A DNA stretch of 64,000 nt from a virus: positions 1-64,000 of IMG/VR virus record IMGVR_UViG_3300025400_000015. One strand, written 5' to 3'. Numbering within the stretch: position 1 is the first letter of the stretch; every line of letters begins with the position of its first letter. Under the pieces are notes generated by a model, which did no database searches, had not been told where the DNA came from, and saw only the letters and a program-made list of their open reading frames with translations. The translations under genes and the position numbers were made by a program. Positions 41,259 through 50,734 of the stretch are shown piece by piece.

Positions 41259-41939
41259 TTAGTTCATCGCTAGAAGCATGTTGCCGCCAGCGGTGGCAGC
41301 AGCGGGGATGATAAAACCGTAGACCGTACCGACTCCGTAGCCACTGGCTGATGCAGGGCTGACGTATGTTGCGCTGCTTCCTGATGATGAGGCAATCTGA
41401 TAGTCAATAAAAGGAGCGCGAGAGTTCACAATGGATGACCCAATAAACGTGTCTGAAACGCCCGCCCAGGTTCCGGTCGGCGTTGTCGACGCCCAGGTAA
41501 AGGCTTCACCAACCGCCAACAGCAATTCGCCGGATGACCATGAAAGACCCCCTGTCGTAACCGTTGAACCAAGTGTTCCGTTCGTCAATGGACCGAAGGC
41601 TGCGGTTGGAACAAATGACTTTGAGCAGCCGGAGAAAATGGCGATTGAGTAACTACCCGCACTGGTCGAAGGGTTGCTGCTCAGCGTCACCGCATTTGAC
41701 ATATACCCCGCCGTAGCATTGACGCCAATGGCAAACCAGTTACCCTGAGCGGCGCCGCCGGAGTTGGTGCCAAAGTGATACCACGTTGCGCCAGCACCGC
41801 TTGCGGTTACAGTGGTCCAGTTTGCGTTACCCGAACCAAGTGCAATGACGATGAGGTCGCCAGCCACAGAAGTGCGTGGCAAAGAAATAGACGTGGTAAT
41901 CGTATTGTTATTGCTACCATTGACTCCAGTAATAGCCAT
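41259..41939 (-). CDS. Virion surface / fibre-associated protein, copy B
   Basis: 226 aa from the ATG at 41939 (MAITGVNGSNNNTITTSISL); a longer frame upstream would overlap the fibre gene and lacks support. It is the complete version of the gene cut at the window start. Beta-rich, ending in a Gly/Ala-rich GFIIPAAATAGGNMLLAMN. Most of its sequence is nearly identical to copy A. Probably attached to the fibre or capsid surface. Confidence 0.75.
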   Translation of the reverse strand: MAITGVNGSNNNTITTSISLPRTSVAGDLIVIALGSGNANWTTVTASGAGATWYHFGTNSGGAAQGNWFAIGVNATAGYMSNAVTLSSNPSTSAGSYSIAIFSGCSKSFVPTAAFGPLTNGTLGSTVTTGGLSWSSGELLLAVGEAFTWASTTPTGTWAGVSDTFIGSSIVNSRAPFIDYQIASSSGSSATYVSPASASGYGVGTVYGFIIPAAATAGGNMLLAMN

Positions 41940-44900
41940 TACGCCACCGCCACACAACGCCACTTAGATGTGGCACCGTTGTAGATAAAGCCAATGGTAA
42001 GCGGAAGCGTTGTTGAACCGTTGGACGAAGTCGGCACGGAAACAGTCGAGTTTTCTGTGTTGCTGAAAGACAACGTCACGGAAGAGGCGGAGTAGTCGTA
42101 GAAGCGAACGATTGATTGCATGCCATCAACAGCACTTGTGGTCGACATGGTAATCGTGACCGACAGAGCGGCGTTGTTCGTTACCTTGGTTGAGGTGTAC
42201 GATGATGGCGTGACCGTAGCCGTTTGCGAAGCAACAGTTACCGAGCCAACGCTGGGGGCCAGCACGTTTGCCGTGACGCTGGTAGCCGTGGCCACACCGA
42301 GAGTTGGCGTTGTCAGGCTGGGCGATGTTGAAAGAACTACCGAGCCGGAGCCAGTGGATGTTGTCGCGCCGGTACCGCCGTTAGCCACTGGCAGGGTTCC
42401 GGTGACGCCAGTACTTAGTGGCAGGCCGGTGCCGTGCGTAAGGGTGACGCTCGAAGGGGTGCCCAGGCTAGGGGTCGAGGACAGGGCGAGGGTGATCTGA
42501 CCGTTCGAGTAGGTGACGACGATGTTGCCACTGCTGTCGGCGTTGAGCGAGGGGACTGCCGACGCCCATTTACCCGATGCGCCGGTGGTCTCGACGATGC
42601 CGAGCCAGTAGGCACCAGGGGCAATCCATACGGGGTTATTTGCGCCTGCGCCGTCGATGCTCTGGCCGGTGCTGGGGTAGATTTTGAGCCAGTGAGTGCC
42701 GTCGGTGTTGTGCACCCATACCGCTTGACCGGCGGAAGAGATGAAGGGCAGGATTACCGCCGTGCCTGCGCCGCCGTTGGTGGTAGCGGTTGCGCCCGAG
42801 ACGATGTTGTAGTTGTACGTCAGCGCCGTCGAGCTGTATTGCGTCGAGCCTGCCGCCGTGATGTTGCCCGTTGTGCCGACCGTGCCGTTGCCGACTGATT
42901 GCCAGGTTCCAGGCGTACCGCTTGCCGTGCAGACCCACATTTTGCCGTACTGGTCAACAACAAAGTCACCAACAAGAGCTGGGAAAGAACCGGACGGTGC
43001 GCCAGAGGTTGTTGAACCAATGAAACGAGATGCAGTCAAACCATAGCCAGCCACGTTGACGCCAAGCGCACCTGTAACAACGTCAAGTTCTCCAACGCCA
43101 GCGGCAAGGTTGTCGGTCCATTTTACATAATTGCCTGAGCCAGACGATTTACCCAATGTAAGCGTGTTTGACCCGTTGGCGTAATAGCCACCCGTTGAAT
43201 CAACGTGGCCCGTAAACGCGGCGGAAGTACCGTTTAGTGTTGAGGTCAATGGAACATTTAGCCCATTGGATGAAACAATAAACCATTGACTACCAATCAA
43301 GGAAAATGAATACAAATATCCAGGAGCCAAAGAATAATAAGAGGGGGAGCCGCCCTGTGTCGCCACAGTACCGGTGCCAGGCAGATAGATAGTTTGTCCT
43401 GTATTGGGGGCAATTGAAAGGTTATACAAACCTTCGTTTACAACGGTGACACTACTTCCATTGCTGGGGGAAAGAGGCAATGTAGCGGTGATGCCGTTTG
43501 TGGTACCAGTCCAACAAACTACTTGATTGCAATTCAGATTAAAGTTTGTGCTGTCTGACCGCAGGATAGTCGGAGGCACATTGGTTTGCGTAATTTTGTA
43601 AACGCTAGTTGAAGCAGTCGAACCGCCCGTGATGCCACCGTACAAAGAAGAAGTAACATCGTTGTACGAAAACGTTTCAAAGTAGTTTTGTCCACCGTCA
43701 TTTACAACGCGGATTGTGGAACCAACGGTAGTCACCGACAAGCCCTTGACGTTAATAATCGCCACGCCGCCATTGGTTCCAAGAACAATGGCAGAACCCA
43801 GAATCTGGAAAACGTTTGAACTTGGGAGGGCGTTTGTCCAACCACTAACCGTAAGAGTAGTAGCGGTGTTTGCCGTGATAACACCCGCCGTAAACCCAGC
43901 AGCCTGAGTACCCACCAAAACACTTAGACCTACCCATTGGTTTGTCGTCCATGATGCGGTTGAATAAATGAGAGTAGTCGAAGTGACAGAGTTTGCCGTT
44001 GCAACTGGAGTCTTGTACGTGTCGTATGCAGCGCCACCAATAATTTCCGAAGCGCCACCGTATTTTGTGAACACAAAACCGTCAGGATCAGAGTCGCAGA
44101 TGCAGTTAATAAAGGTTGCAGTTGCGTCAACATAATACGACCCAACGCCATTTCCATAACAATGAGCTTGCGTAATTTGCAGGCCGCCACCGTAGCCGGG
44201 ATTGCCAGAAATGTTTTGGCCAGAAACATAGATGCCATAATTGGAATTAAGGTACGACAGGATGTTGTCAAATTCGCTGTCGTGTGGCCCAAGCCATTGA
44301 ATTCCGTTTTGACAATTGTGGGTTTTTACATTAACCAAACGGGATTCCATCGAGTCCGGCTGATATGCCGTGGAATCTGAGGACCACTCGGAGTAAATGC
44401 CAGCGTTGCCAAAAGAGCGAACGTCAACGTTTTCAATAATAAAATCGTATCCATAAACGAGGATACCGTAGCCAGTTCCCACCATGCCTGTTTGATATGA
44501 CTGGCTGCCGCCGTCAATGAACAAGTCTTTAATGGCGAAGCGGCTGATACCGGCAGTTGAATTAGTGCCGGTAAGGGAAGAAAAGTTCTGACCAACAATA
44601 ACGTTGCCCGTCGATGCCGTCAGCCGGTACAGACCGCTTGAGCCGACGCCATTTCCCTGAAGGGTTACGTTAGAGAAAAGAGTGAGAGGGCTTGAAACAA
44701 ATGAAATGCCAGGAATGTATACAACCCCACCACCGTTTGAGTTGGCGTCGTTAATTGCCGCTTGGATGGCTGCGGTGTCATCCGTGCCGTATGCGAAGTC
44801 AACATCGCTTTTACCCAACGGGATAGCGTCGGCAACAAGGATGTTTTGAGCATCGGTGTAACCGGCAATCGTTGTCACAAAGTTAACGCCACCCGTGCCG

Positions 44901-45400
44901 ACCCCACCAATAATAATTTTCTTGCCTACGTCTGTTGACTTGAAAACTCCTGCGTTGGAATAGAAGCCATAGTTGTTCGTAGCGGTATTGCCGTCGCCGC
45001 CGATGTTTGTCGAGTTGCCTGGGCCGTAATCAGTAATGACATTGCACACAGCGCCGTATGATTTGACATTGTAATTTTCTAATACAATGTCACCTAGGCT
45101 TAGCAACGAACCATCGTAAGTCCAATACTCCATTGCACCCGTAGCATTGGGCGGGTAAGCAACGCCGATGTAGTAACCAACGCCCGCTGTAACACTCAAT
45201 TCCCATTGACCAGGACCGCCGAAGTTTGTACCCGTGGTAACGGGGCCAAATACCGTTACACCCTGAACGCCGCCAGAGGGGGCTGACGTGCCCGCAGACG
45301 GCTCGGTAGCAAACAACGAGGTGCTGTAAGCGTAGACCTGTGCGCCGTTGAGTGCGCCCGATGGCCCGAATACTACGCCTGAAAGCAACCCCGTAGTCAT
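41939..45400 (-). CDS. Tailspike-like receptor-binding protein with pectate-lyase beta-helix, copy B
   Basis: A 1153-aa protein. Residues 1-105 match the copy A attachment domain. From ~110, NVKSYGAVCNVITDYG and DDTAAIQAAINDANSNGGGV mark a pectate-lyase-3 style right-handed beta-helix that runs to about 560, as in tailspikes that bind or cut capsular polysaccharide. The distal part ([32 protein letters not shown]) is nearly the same as copy A. Collagen-like rods are absent. Enzymatic activity is plausible but catalytic residues cannot be assigned by eye. Confidence 0.88.
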   Translation of the reverse strand: MTTGLLSGVVFGPSGALNGAQVYAYSTSLFATEPSAGTSAPSGGVQGVTVFGPVTTGTNFGGPGQWELSVTAGVGYYIGVAYPPNATGAMEYWTYDGSLLSLGDIVLENYNVKSYGAVCNVITDYGPGNSTNIGGDGNTATNNYGFYSNAGVFKSTDVGKKIIIGGVGTGGVNFVTTIAGYTDAQNILVADAIPLGKSDVDFAYGTDDTAAIQAAINDANSNGGGVVYIPGISFVSSPLTLFSNVTLQGNGVGSSGLYRLTASTGNVIVGQNFSSLTGTNSTAGISRFAIKDLFIDGGSQSYQTGMVGTGYGILVYGYDFIIENVDVRSFGNAGIYSEWSSDSTAYQPDSMESRLVNVKTHNCQNGIQWLGPHDSEFDNILSYLNSNYGIYVSGQNISGNPGYGGGLQITQAHCYGNGVGSYYVDATATFINCICDSDPDGFVFTKYGGASEIIGGAAYDTYKTPVATANSVTSTTLIYSTASWTTNQWVGLSVLVGTQAAGFTAGVITANTATTLTVSGWTNALPSSNVFQILGSAIVLGTNGGVAIINVKGLSVTTVGSTIRVVNDGGQNYFETFSYNDVTSSLYGGITGGSTASTSVYKITQTNVPPTILRSDSTNFNLNCNQVVCWTGTTNGITATLPLSPSNGSSVTVVNEGLYNLSIAPNTGQTIYLPGTGTVATQGGSPSYYSLAPGYLYSFSLIGSQWFIVSSNGLNVPLTSTLNGTSAAFTGHVDSTGGYYANGSNTLTLGKSSGSGNYVKWTDNLAAGVGELDVVTGALGVNVAGYGLTASRFIGSTTSGAPSGSFPALVGDFVVDQYGKMWVCTASGTPGTWQSVGNGTVGTTGNITAAGSTQYSSTALTYNYNIVSGATATTNGGAGTAVILPFISSAGQAVWVHNTDGTHWLKIYPSTGQSIDGAGANNPVWIAPGAYWLGIVETTGASGKWASAVPSLNADSSGNIVVTYSNGQITLALSSTPSLGTPSSVTLTHGTGLPLSTGVTGTLPVANGGTGATTSTGSGSVVLSTSPSLTTPTLGVATATSVTANVLAPSVGSVTVASQTATVTPSSYTSTKVTNNAALSVTITMSTTSAVDGMQSIVRFYDYSASSVTLSFSNTENSTVSVPTSSNGSTTLPLTIGFIYNGATSKWRCVAVA

Positions 45401-45735
45401 TAGATTACTGCCTCACCTTTGTTGATAGCTGCCTGTGTTTCTTCAAGTCGCTTGGTAATCTTCAAGTCACCAATGCGTTGCCCAGTCTCAATCTCCCACT
45501 TGGAGTCGGAAGTCTTTTCTAACAACGCTGCGCCCTTGACGGACTTGGGCTGAAGTCCGTTCTTACGCAGTCGTCGGTATGCGGCCACATCGCTGTGCAT
45601 CTTGCGTGTCTCACGCTCAACGGTGCCAGCCTCGCTGCGGGTAGGCATAGCAGAGCCAGCAAAGGCGACAGAAGCCACCTTGCACCCGAAGCAGTTAGGA
45701 ATACAAAGTCCTTGGTTGTGAGGGATAGCGGTCAT
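45400..45735 (-). CDS. Small virion-module protein with N-terminal cysteine motif, copy B
   Basis: 111 aa from the ATG at 45735 ([19 protein letters not shown]). The three Cys residues and [10 protein letters not shown] match the copy A protein. The start is placed by homology; an upstream in-frame start at 45750 would overlap the neighbour more. Confidence 0.7.
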   Translation of the reverse strand: MTAIPHNQGLCIPNCFGCKVASVAFAGSAMPTRSEAGTVERETRKMHSDVAAYRRLRKNGLQPKSVKGAALLEKTSDSKWEIETGQRIGDLKITKRLEETQAAINKGEAVI

Positions 45736-46187
45736 TTGTAAGTTATACATCCTGAGTATCCAGCGTTTATCAACGCAGTCGCCTCGACGGTTCCGAGCTT
45801 TGTGGTAATCGGTTCCGTCGCTGAGATCGGGGTGGGTCCCAAATACACTTTAACAATCCAAGGGTTCTGAGATACGGCGGTTTTCACCTGCTCATGGGGA
45901 ATCGTTGAATAGTCAACGTAGTAAGACGTTGAGTACGGCGCCGAAGGATTGTACGGGTTGTATGGGTACGGAATGCTCGTGTTGGTCACATTGACGATGT
46001 TGCCACTGAGGTCAAATCCGTTTGGCGTGTCCTGCACAAACGTACCGTCGCTCAAGGCAAACACCGCAATGTAACGCTTACGGTTCGGGAAGTACCTAAA
46101 CAAACGATTACCCAGCCCACCTGCGTAGGGCAGAATGGGTGGGTTATCGTATGCTATTGGCGGCGTAAAGAGAACCGGAGTAGTCAT
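45732..46187 (-). CDS. Small structural protein, copy B
   Basis: A 151-aa homologue of 2996-3376 with the same PPIAYDNPPILP and FALSDGTFVQDT blocks but two insertions, one after FVQDT (NGFDLSGNIVNVTN) and one near the C-terminus. Probably a connector or tail component; variation in loops suggests surface exposure. Confidence 0.7.
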   Translation of the reverse strand: MTTPVLFTPPIAYDNPPILPYAGGLGNRLFRYFPNRKRYIAVFALSDGTFVQDTPNGFDLSGNIVNVTNTSIPYPYNPYNPSAPYSTSYYVDYSTIPHEQVKTAVSQNPWIVKVYLGPTPISATEPITTKLGTVEATALINAGYSGCITYK

Positions 46188-46196
46188 AACCCCGGC

Positions 46197-46424
46197 TTAC
46201 TTCCGACCGATTGCTCCGAGTTGAATCGCAGCCAAGGTGTCAATAAGGTTGTTGCCACCCGTGGTCTGGATTTCAGGGCGTGGCGCGGTGGCGTCACCGA
46301 CTGGCTTGTTCACGCGGTCAACACCCATCTGGCTCTGCTCAAGCAGAGTGGTCGGGCGCATATCCACAACAAAGCCTTCGCGCTTTGCATCAACGCTGTA
46401 TGCGGCATCAAAACGGCTAGGCAT
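46197..46424 (-). CDS. Small structural-module protein, copy B
   Basis: A 75-aa homologue of 3383-3613 sharing TTLLEQSQMG and PRPEIQTTGG. Overlaps the upstream gene start. Function unknown. Confidence 0.65.
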   Translation of the reverse strand: MPSRFDAAYSVDAKREGFVVDMRPTTLLEQSQMGVDRVNKPVGDATAPRPEIQTTGGNNLIDTLAAIQLGAIGRK

Positions 46425-46681
46425 TAGATATCCTCTCGGACCTTGAAGGGAATGACCTCTGGCTGAATGGTCGCAGCCGCGTAGTCAATAGTGGTGATGC
46501 CAGTGATCATTGGAGCCATGAAACCATCTCGGCCAGTGTTCCCTTCAATGCCACGGTTGGCTGGGCCAGACGTGGTGGTGGAAGTGATGTTTGGCGGGAT
46601 GGAACCAGTGTCTACAGTGTTAGCAGCGGTTGAACGAAGGAACTCGTCACCGACCGTCTTGAAAGATGCACGGGACTGCAT
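46424..46681 (-). CDS. Small structural-module protein, copy B
   Basis: 85 aa from the ATG at 46681 (MQSRASFKTVGDEFLRSTAA), a homologue of 3613-3870. The start directly overlaps the stop of the 59-aa gene, because the copy A-specific 203-aa gene is missing here. Confidence 0.65.
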   Translation of the reverse strand: MQSRASFKTVGDEFLRSTAANTVDTGSIPPNITSTTTSGPANRGIEGNTGRDGFMAPMITGITTIDYAAATIQPEVIPFKVREDI

Positions 46682-46860
46682 TACATCCACCTCGCATCTA
46701 CCAAGCTACAGTTACCGCAGTAGCAGGGGTCGGAAACTTCTCCCTTGACGGCTGAAGCATTGTTGCGGTTTGCAGCAGCAACGCGGTCAAACGAACGTCC
46801 GGGAATTGGGTCGGCGGCGTCAATGCCGCGAGTTAGGCCGAGGCCCGTGGGTACAGTCAT
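46681..46860 (-). CDS. Tiny cysteine-motif protein, copy B
   Basis: A 59-aa frame from ATG 46860 (MTVPTGLGLTRGIDAADPIP) with CYCGNC near its end, homologous to 4481-4660. It lies within a longer unrelated frame that I reject. Conservation in both copies supports it. Confidence 0.65.
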   Translation of the reverse strand: MTVPTGLGLTRGIDAADPIPGRSFDRVAAANRNNASAVKGEVSDPCYCGNCSLVDARWM

Positions 46861-46868
46861 CGTTACTC

Positions 46869-47051
46869 CTAAACGCTTGGTTGGCTGTTGTCGTCAGATA
46901 CCGGCAGTTCTTCTGAACTGAACTGCTCGGAAGCGGGGACGAGTACACCATCAAGGTCAGTGAGCATCCCGCAGTCGAGGCAGAATACTTCGTCTGCTGC
47001 TGCTTGAATGTTCCTCGAAGCGCAGTTAGCGCAACTGAAAGGCCATGGCAT
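46869..47051 (-). CDS. Small zinc-ribbon protein, copy B
   Basis: 60 aa, homologous to 4657-4839, with CANCASRN and CLDCGML zinc-binding pairs and the EQFSSEELP acidic motif. Immediately downstream of the capsid gene. Confidence 0.7.
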   Translation of the reverse strand: MPWPFSCANCASRNIQAAADEVFCLDCGMLTDLDGVLVPASEQFSSEELPVSDDNSQPSV

Positions 47052-47072
47052 ACTCGTCCCCTATTCCTGAGA

Positions 47073-48446
47073 CTAAACTTCGTTAGCGTCGGTCGTACCC
47101 GACTCACCGAGGTTGACACCTGGGTTGTAGTAGGCGTTGTTAATGTCGCCACCCAAGGTCGAGGTTGACTCGATGCGCATGATGGAAGCCTGACGGAAGA
47201 TGCTGTAAGCACCCAGCCAGTACCAACCCAGCGGGACGTAACGGCGCAGGCGGTCAGTGATGGGACCGGGAACAACGTGCGGGAAGGCACCGTTTCCGTC
47301 GACCATCGAGTACGCCTTGGCAAGAGCCTGACGGCCCAAGATGAGCGTACCGTAGACGTTCGCACCAGTGGTCGTGGTGGACAGCGTTACCGTACCGGCA
47401 GTGACCGAAGCCGAAGCCGAACCAGACACGAAGTTGAAGGCAGGCGTAGGCGTACCGCTAACCAAGATGGTAGTGATGCCGGTCACGGTGAGGGTACCAG
47501 CAACAGTACCCGAACCAGCACCCGAACCCGAAACCAGCGTAGCGCCGACCTGGGGAGCGTTACCCGTGTAGGTACCCTGACCAGTTGCGCCGGAAGCACC
47601 CGAAGCGATGGCCGTGGTCACGGTGTAGGTACCAGCCGTAGCCGAGGCACCAGCACCAGCGAAGATTGGAGCGCGAGGCGTTTCAATCCAACGGACACCC
47701 TCGAAGGCACCCAGTTCACCCGTCCAGATTTCACCCGGCTGGGCGTAGACGTGAGGCGCACGCCAGCCCTGAGTGTTCGAGCCGGAGATGGACTCGCCCT
47801 GAATGTCTGCAACAATGTCGGGGTGAACGTAACCGACGTACATACCACCGAAGGTAGGAACGTTCTGCGAGCGCAGACGAGCGCGGGCAGTACGAATGTC
47901 CACCGACGAGATGGTGTTACCGGCAGCGGTGGCCGAGGTGTAAGCCGACAGAGCCGAACGCGAGGTAACGGCAGACTGGGAAACAGTGGCGCCAAGACCC
48001 GAAGCGTACATAACGTTGGTGCCGGAGTCCAGAGCCGAACGCGCAATCGTGTCCAGTGAGACACCAGCGTTGTAACCAACCACGTTGGCGACAACAGGGT
48101 CAATGTCCACGAACGAGGTACCACGCAGCTTGGCGGTGGTGAGTACGGCGTTACCGTATTCGGCCAAGGTCAGCGTGACCTGCGAGTCGGAGAGGGCAAC
48201 CGTCGCAACGTCGCTCTGCTCAGAGAGGGCTGACGAAGCAATGGGAAGGTCGTTGACGATGGTGAACGTAACAGACGAACCAGGCATTGACTGCGCGGTA
48301 GGCTGAACGTCAGCAGCGGCGTCGAAGTAAAGCTCAGGACGAAGGGCGAAGTATGCCAGTCGGTCATATGCCTGCTTCGAGAAATCAAGCGTGGACTGAC
48401 CCGTGTAAGAGTCGGTACCCGCTACGTTGCCAAATTCATTGGCCAT
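47073..48446 (-). CDS. N4-gp56-type major capsid protein, copy B
   Basis: 457 aa with the same family core as copy A (TLAEYGNAVLTTAKLRGTSF). Residues ~265-355 are an inserted Gly/Ser/Thr-rich beta domain (GASGATGQGTYTGNAPQVGA) between the two halves of the axial/peripheral region, where copy A has only a few residues. The C-terminal extension of copy A is missing. The two capsids therefore carry extra domains at different places. GAAAGGAAAA precedes the ATG. Confidence 0.93.
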   Translation of the reverse strand: MANEFGNVAGTDSYTGQSTLDFSKQAYDRLAYFALRPELYFDAAADVQPTAQSMPGSSVTFTIVNDLPIASSALSEQSDVATVALSDSQVTLTLAEYGNAVLTTAKLRGTSFVDIDPVVANVVGYNAGVSLDTIARSALDSGTNVMYASGLGATVSQSAVTSRSALSAYTSATAAGNTISSVDIRTARARLRSQNVPTFGGMYVGYVHPDIVADIQGESISGSNTQGWRAPHVYAQPGEIWTGELGAFEGVRWIETPRAPIFAGAGASATAGTYTVTTAIASGASGATGQGTYTGNAPQVGATLVSGSGAGSGTVAGTLTVTGITTILVSGTPTPAFNFVSGSASASVTAGTVTLSTTTTGANVYGTLILGRQALAKAYSMVDGNGAFPHVVPGPITDRLRRYVPLGWYWLGAYSIFRQASIMRIESTSTLGGDINNAYYNPGVNLGESGTTDANEV

Positions 48447-48479
48447 GGTGGGGTTTTCCTTTCAGGGAAGTTGAAAGGC

Positions 48480-48959
48480 TTAGTACATCCCCGGTGCAGA
48501 GACTCCGACCTTGCGGCCAGTGTCGCTAGATACGATTCGCATGACCTCTTCGACGCTACCCGCGTTGGCTAGAGCGGCGAGATACTCCTGCTGGGGATCT
48601 GGTGTAGCACCAACTGTCCCAATAGTTGCACCCTGCGCTCGACGCAATGCTTCGAGTTCAAAGTCATTCGACGGTGTTGCCTGCTGAGGCGCGGCTTCCA
48701 AAATACCGTACTCACGGGCCTTTTCGCGGATTGCGTCTAGGTCTGCTTCGCCACGGTACGCATCACGGAAAAGATTTCCAAGAGGCGAATCGGGAATACC
48801 TGCTTTAGCCAGCAATACTTCACGCTTCTGATTCTCAAGTTCCTGGCGCATCTGCTCCAGTTCCTTGCGAGCCTTTTCTGCTTCACGCAGCTGCTTCCGA
48901 ATGTTCGGGTCTAACGGCTGGTTCTGCGGCTCTTCGTCAAATTCGTCGTCGTATGCCAT
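48480..48959 (-). CDS. Probable capsid scaffold protein, copy B
   Basis: 159 aa from the ATG at 48959 (MAYDDEFDEEPQNQPLDPNI). The charged coiled coil and the LLAKAGIPDSPLGNLFRDAY segment match copy A. A longer in-frame start would run into the conserved leader RNA and is rejected. Confidence 0.75.
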   Translation of the reverse strand: MAYDDEFDEEPQNQPLDPNIRKQLREAEKARKELEQMRQELENQKREVLLAKAGIPDSPLGNLFRDAYRGEADLDAIREKAREYGILEAAPQQATPSNDFELEALRRAQGATIGTVGATPDPQQEYLAALANAGSVEEVMRIVSSDTGRKVGVSAPGMY

Positions 48960-49141
48960 GCAATCGCTCCTTACGGGTACGCACTTTGCCAGAGGGTAAC
49001 AAAGCGGAAAATCAGTTGATGCACGCTGGTACGCGATAAAGGTTGTGCAACCCTTTACCGGGTTAGGGGACCAGCGCACCTGCGGCCAAACAGGGCCAAT
49101 CACCTACCTAGATTGTACATTACATAACGTAATTTGTTACG
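48960..49141 (-). promoter_or_regulatory. Structured leader with candidate promoter before scaffold/capsid, copy B
   Basis: Homologue of 6670-6852. The TACAAT box is at 49112-49117. The outer stem is 49024-49030 with 49070-49076, unchanged. The inner stem is 49035-49042 with 49052-49059; three consecutive base pairs differ from copy A in both arms together, keeping the pairing, while the loop sequence is the same. Confidence 0.6.
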
Positions 49142-50734
49142 CTAGGTGCGAGCAGATCCAAGACCAGTGACGCCCTTAGCGTTCTCAACGTAGCCACCGC
49201 CCTTCTCAAAGGGGGCAACCTTGGCTTGCTCAGCACGGGCAACCTGCGTCTGCGCGGCCACTTGGCTGATACCACCGAAGCCTGCCAGTTGAGAAGCGAT
49301 AAGGGTATTGGTGTTGACGGTCGGCTGGTTGGCGCCGGGCAGGGATTTGGTCAGAGCCACGTCACGGCTCGCTCCTAGGACGCCTTGCTCAATCTGGGAT
49401 ACTCCATACCCCAAAGCCTGATTGCCGGACGTAGCGGCCAATTTAGCCATGTCTGCGAGCTGTTCAGAGCCACCCAGAGACAGGCCGCTCAGACCGACGC
49501 GAGTGGCGTAGTCCTGAATCTCGGCGGTAGCAACCTGACGTTGCATCTGGGGCAGACCTTCCTTGGTCTTGCTACCTGGCAGTTCGCCGGTAATGACGTA
49601 CTTCATCAGGTCGCTCTCGTTGATGCCAAACTCCTTCTGGAGCAGAGCCTTGGTGTTGGGGTCGGCGTTCTGGACTGTGGTGTAAATGTCCTGAATACGC
49701 TGCTGGTACTCGACGCGAGAAACGTTGCCGTTCAGCAGTTCACCGATTTGTGCTTTGGTTGGCATGGGTGCGCCGTACTGAGTGGCCGAGTCTTGGATGC
49801 CCTGAACGTAGGTCTGGTATTGATCCTCGGTCATGTGAACATTGTTCTTTGACGAGTTGTAAGTTCCCAGTCCGGGGAAGGCGGCGTTGTAAATCTGACG
49901 AATTTTCTCGTCGGCGGCTTTGCCCAAGTTGCTAGGTGCTTGGCCACGAATGGCAGCCAAGATGCCGTCATACTTGATAAGGTGGTCGCCCTGCTTGCTG
50001 ACCATCTGCCAAACGTAATCGCCCAGTTGCCCCAGACCCCAGCGGTCAAGGTAGTTCATCACCGTGTTGTAGGCGCCCTGCTCTTGGTTGACCGTGGCGG
50101 TGGATACGGAGAGCTGGTACTGCTCTTGGTTCAGCCTGAGGTTGGCAAGGTTTGCTGCGGCGTTGGCGGCAGCGGTGTTGGCATTGGCAACGTCTGTCTG
50201 GATGAAGTTTAGAACCGCTGGGCTGTTGATGAGTGCGGTGCTGGGTGCAACGTAGCCGGAGAGCGTGTAGTTATTGCTCTGCAACTGGAGCGTTACCGCC
50301 GCCAGAATCTTTGTCGCGTCTTTGGTCGAGGGGTTGAAACCAGGCTCAATAGCCCAGCTGATAAGACTGTTGTACTGTGCCTCGGTAATCTTGCCCTGTT
50401 CCTTGGCCTGACCGATGGCGTCGTACAATTCCTTACCATTACTAGGCGCGTAAGGAGCGCCGTTTTTGGCACCGGGGTTGTAGGAAAGCGTCAGGTTCTT
50501 TGGCAGGCCAAACTGTTTGATGAGGTTTTCTGGGATAGGCGTGGAGCTGATTGGGTTCAGGCCGGTGGTCGTGCTGGTGGTGGTAGCGGCAGTCGTTGAC
50601 CGAGCGCCGACTAGCCACTTGCCCGTGGTTGCGTCCTTATAGGCAAAGTATTCCGACTGATCCGCCTTAGGGATTGTCGGTTCTGAATCAAACGTCTGAC
50701 TCGGGTTGTTTGGGTTGAATACTGGGGCTGCCAT
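49142..50734 (-). CDS. Head-module protein, possible internal virion protein, copy B
   Basis: A 530-aa homologue of 6853-8352. The C-terminal third is conserved (VATAEIQDYATRVGLSGLS, KVAPFEKGGGYVEN), while the first third is unrelated and lacks the collagen-like start. Helical, Ala/Gln-rich middle. Overlaps the upstream gene. Confidence 0.7.
   Translation of the reverse strand: MAAPVFNPNNPSQTFDSEPTIPKADQSEYFAYKDATTGKWLVGARSTTAATTTSTTTGLNPISSTPIPENLIKQFGLPKNLTLSYNPGAKNGAPYAPSNGKELYDAIGQAKEQGKITEAQYNSLISWAIEPGFNPSTKDATKILAAVTLQLQSNNYTLSGYVAPSTALINSPAVLNFIQTDVANANTAAANAAANLANLRLNQEQYQLSVSTATVNQEQGAYNTVMNYLDRWGLGQLGDYVWQMVSKQGDHLIKYDGILAAIRGQAPSNLGKAADEKIRQIYNAAFPGLGTYNSSKNNVHMTEDQYQTYVQGIQDSATQYGAPMPTKAQIGELLNGNVSRVEYQQRIQDIYTTVQNADPNTKALLQKEFGINESDLMKYVITGELPGSKTKEGLPQMQRQVATAEIQDYATRVGLSGLSLGGSEQLADMAKLAATSGNQALGYGVSQIEQGVLGASRDVALTKSLPGANQPTVNTNTLIASQLAGFGGISQVAAQTQVARAEQAKVAPFEKGGGYVENAKGVTGLGSART

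Noticed and set aside
47277-48059. 260-aa plus-strand frame opposite the capsid gene
   Set aside because: Arg/Thr/Ser-rich shadow of the copy B capsid gene with no independent support.
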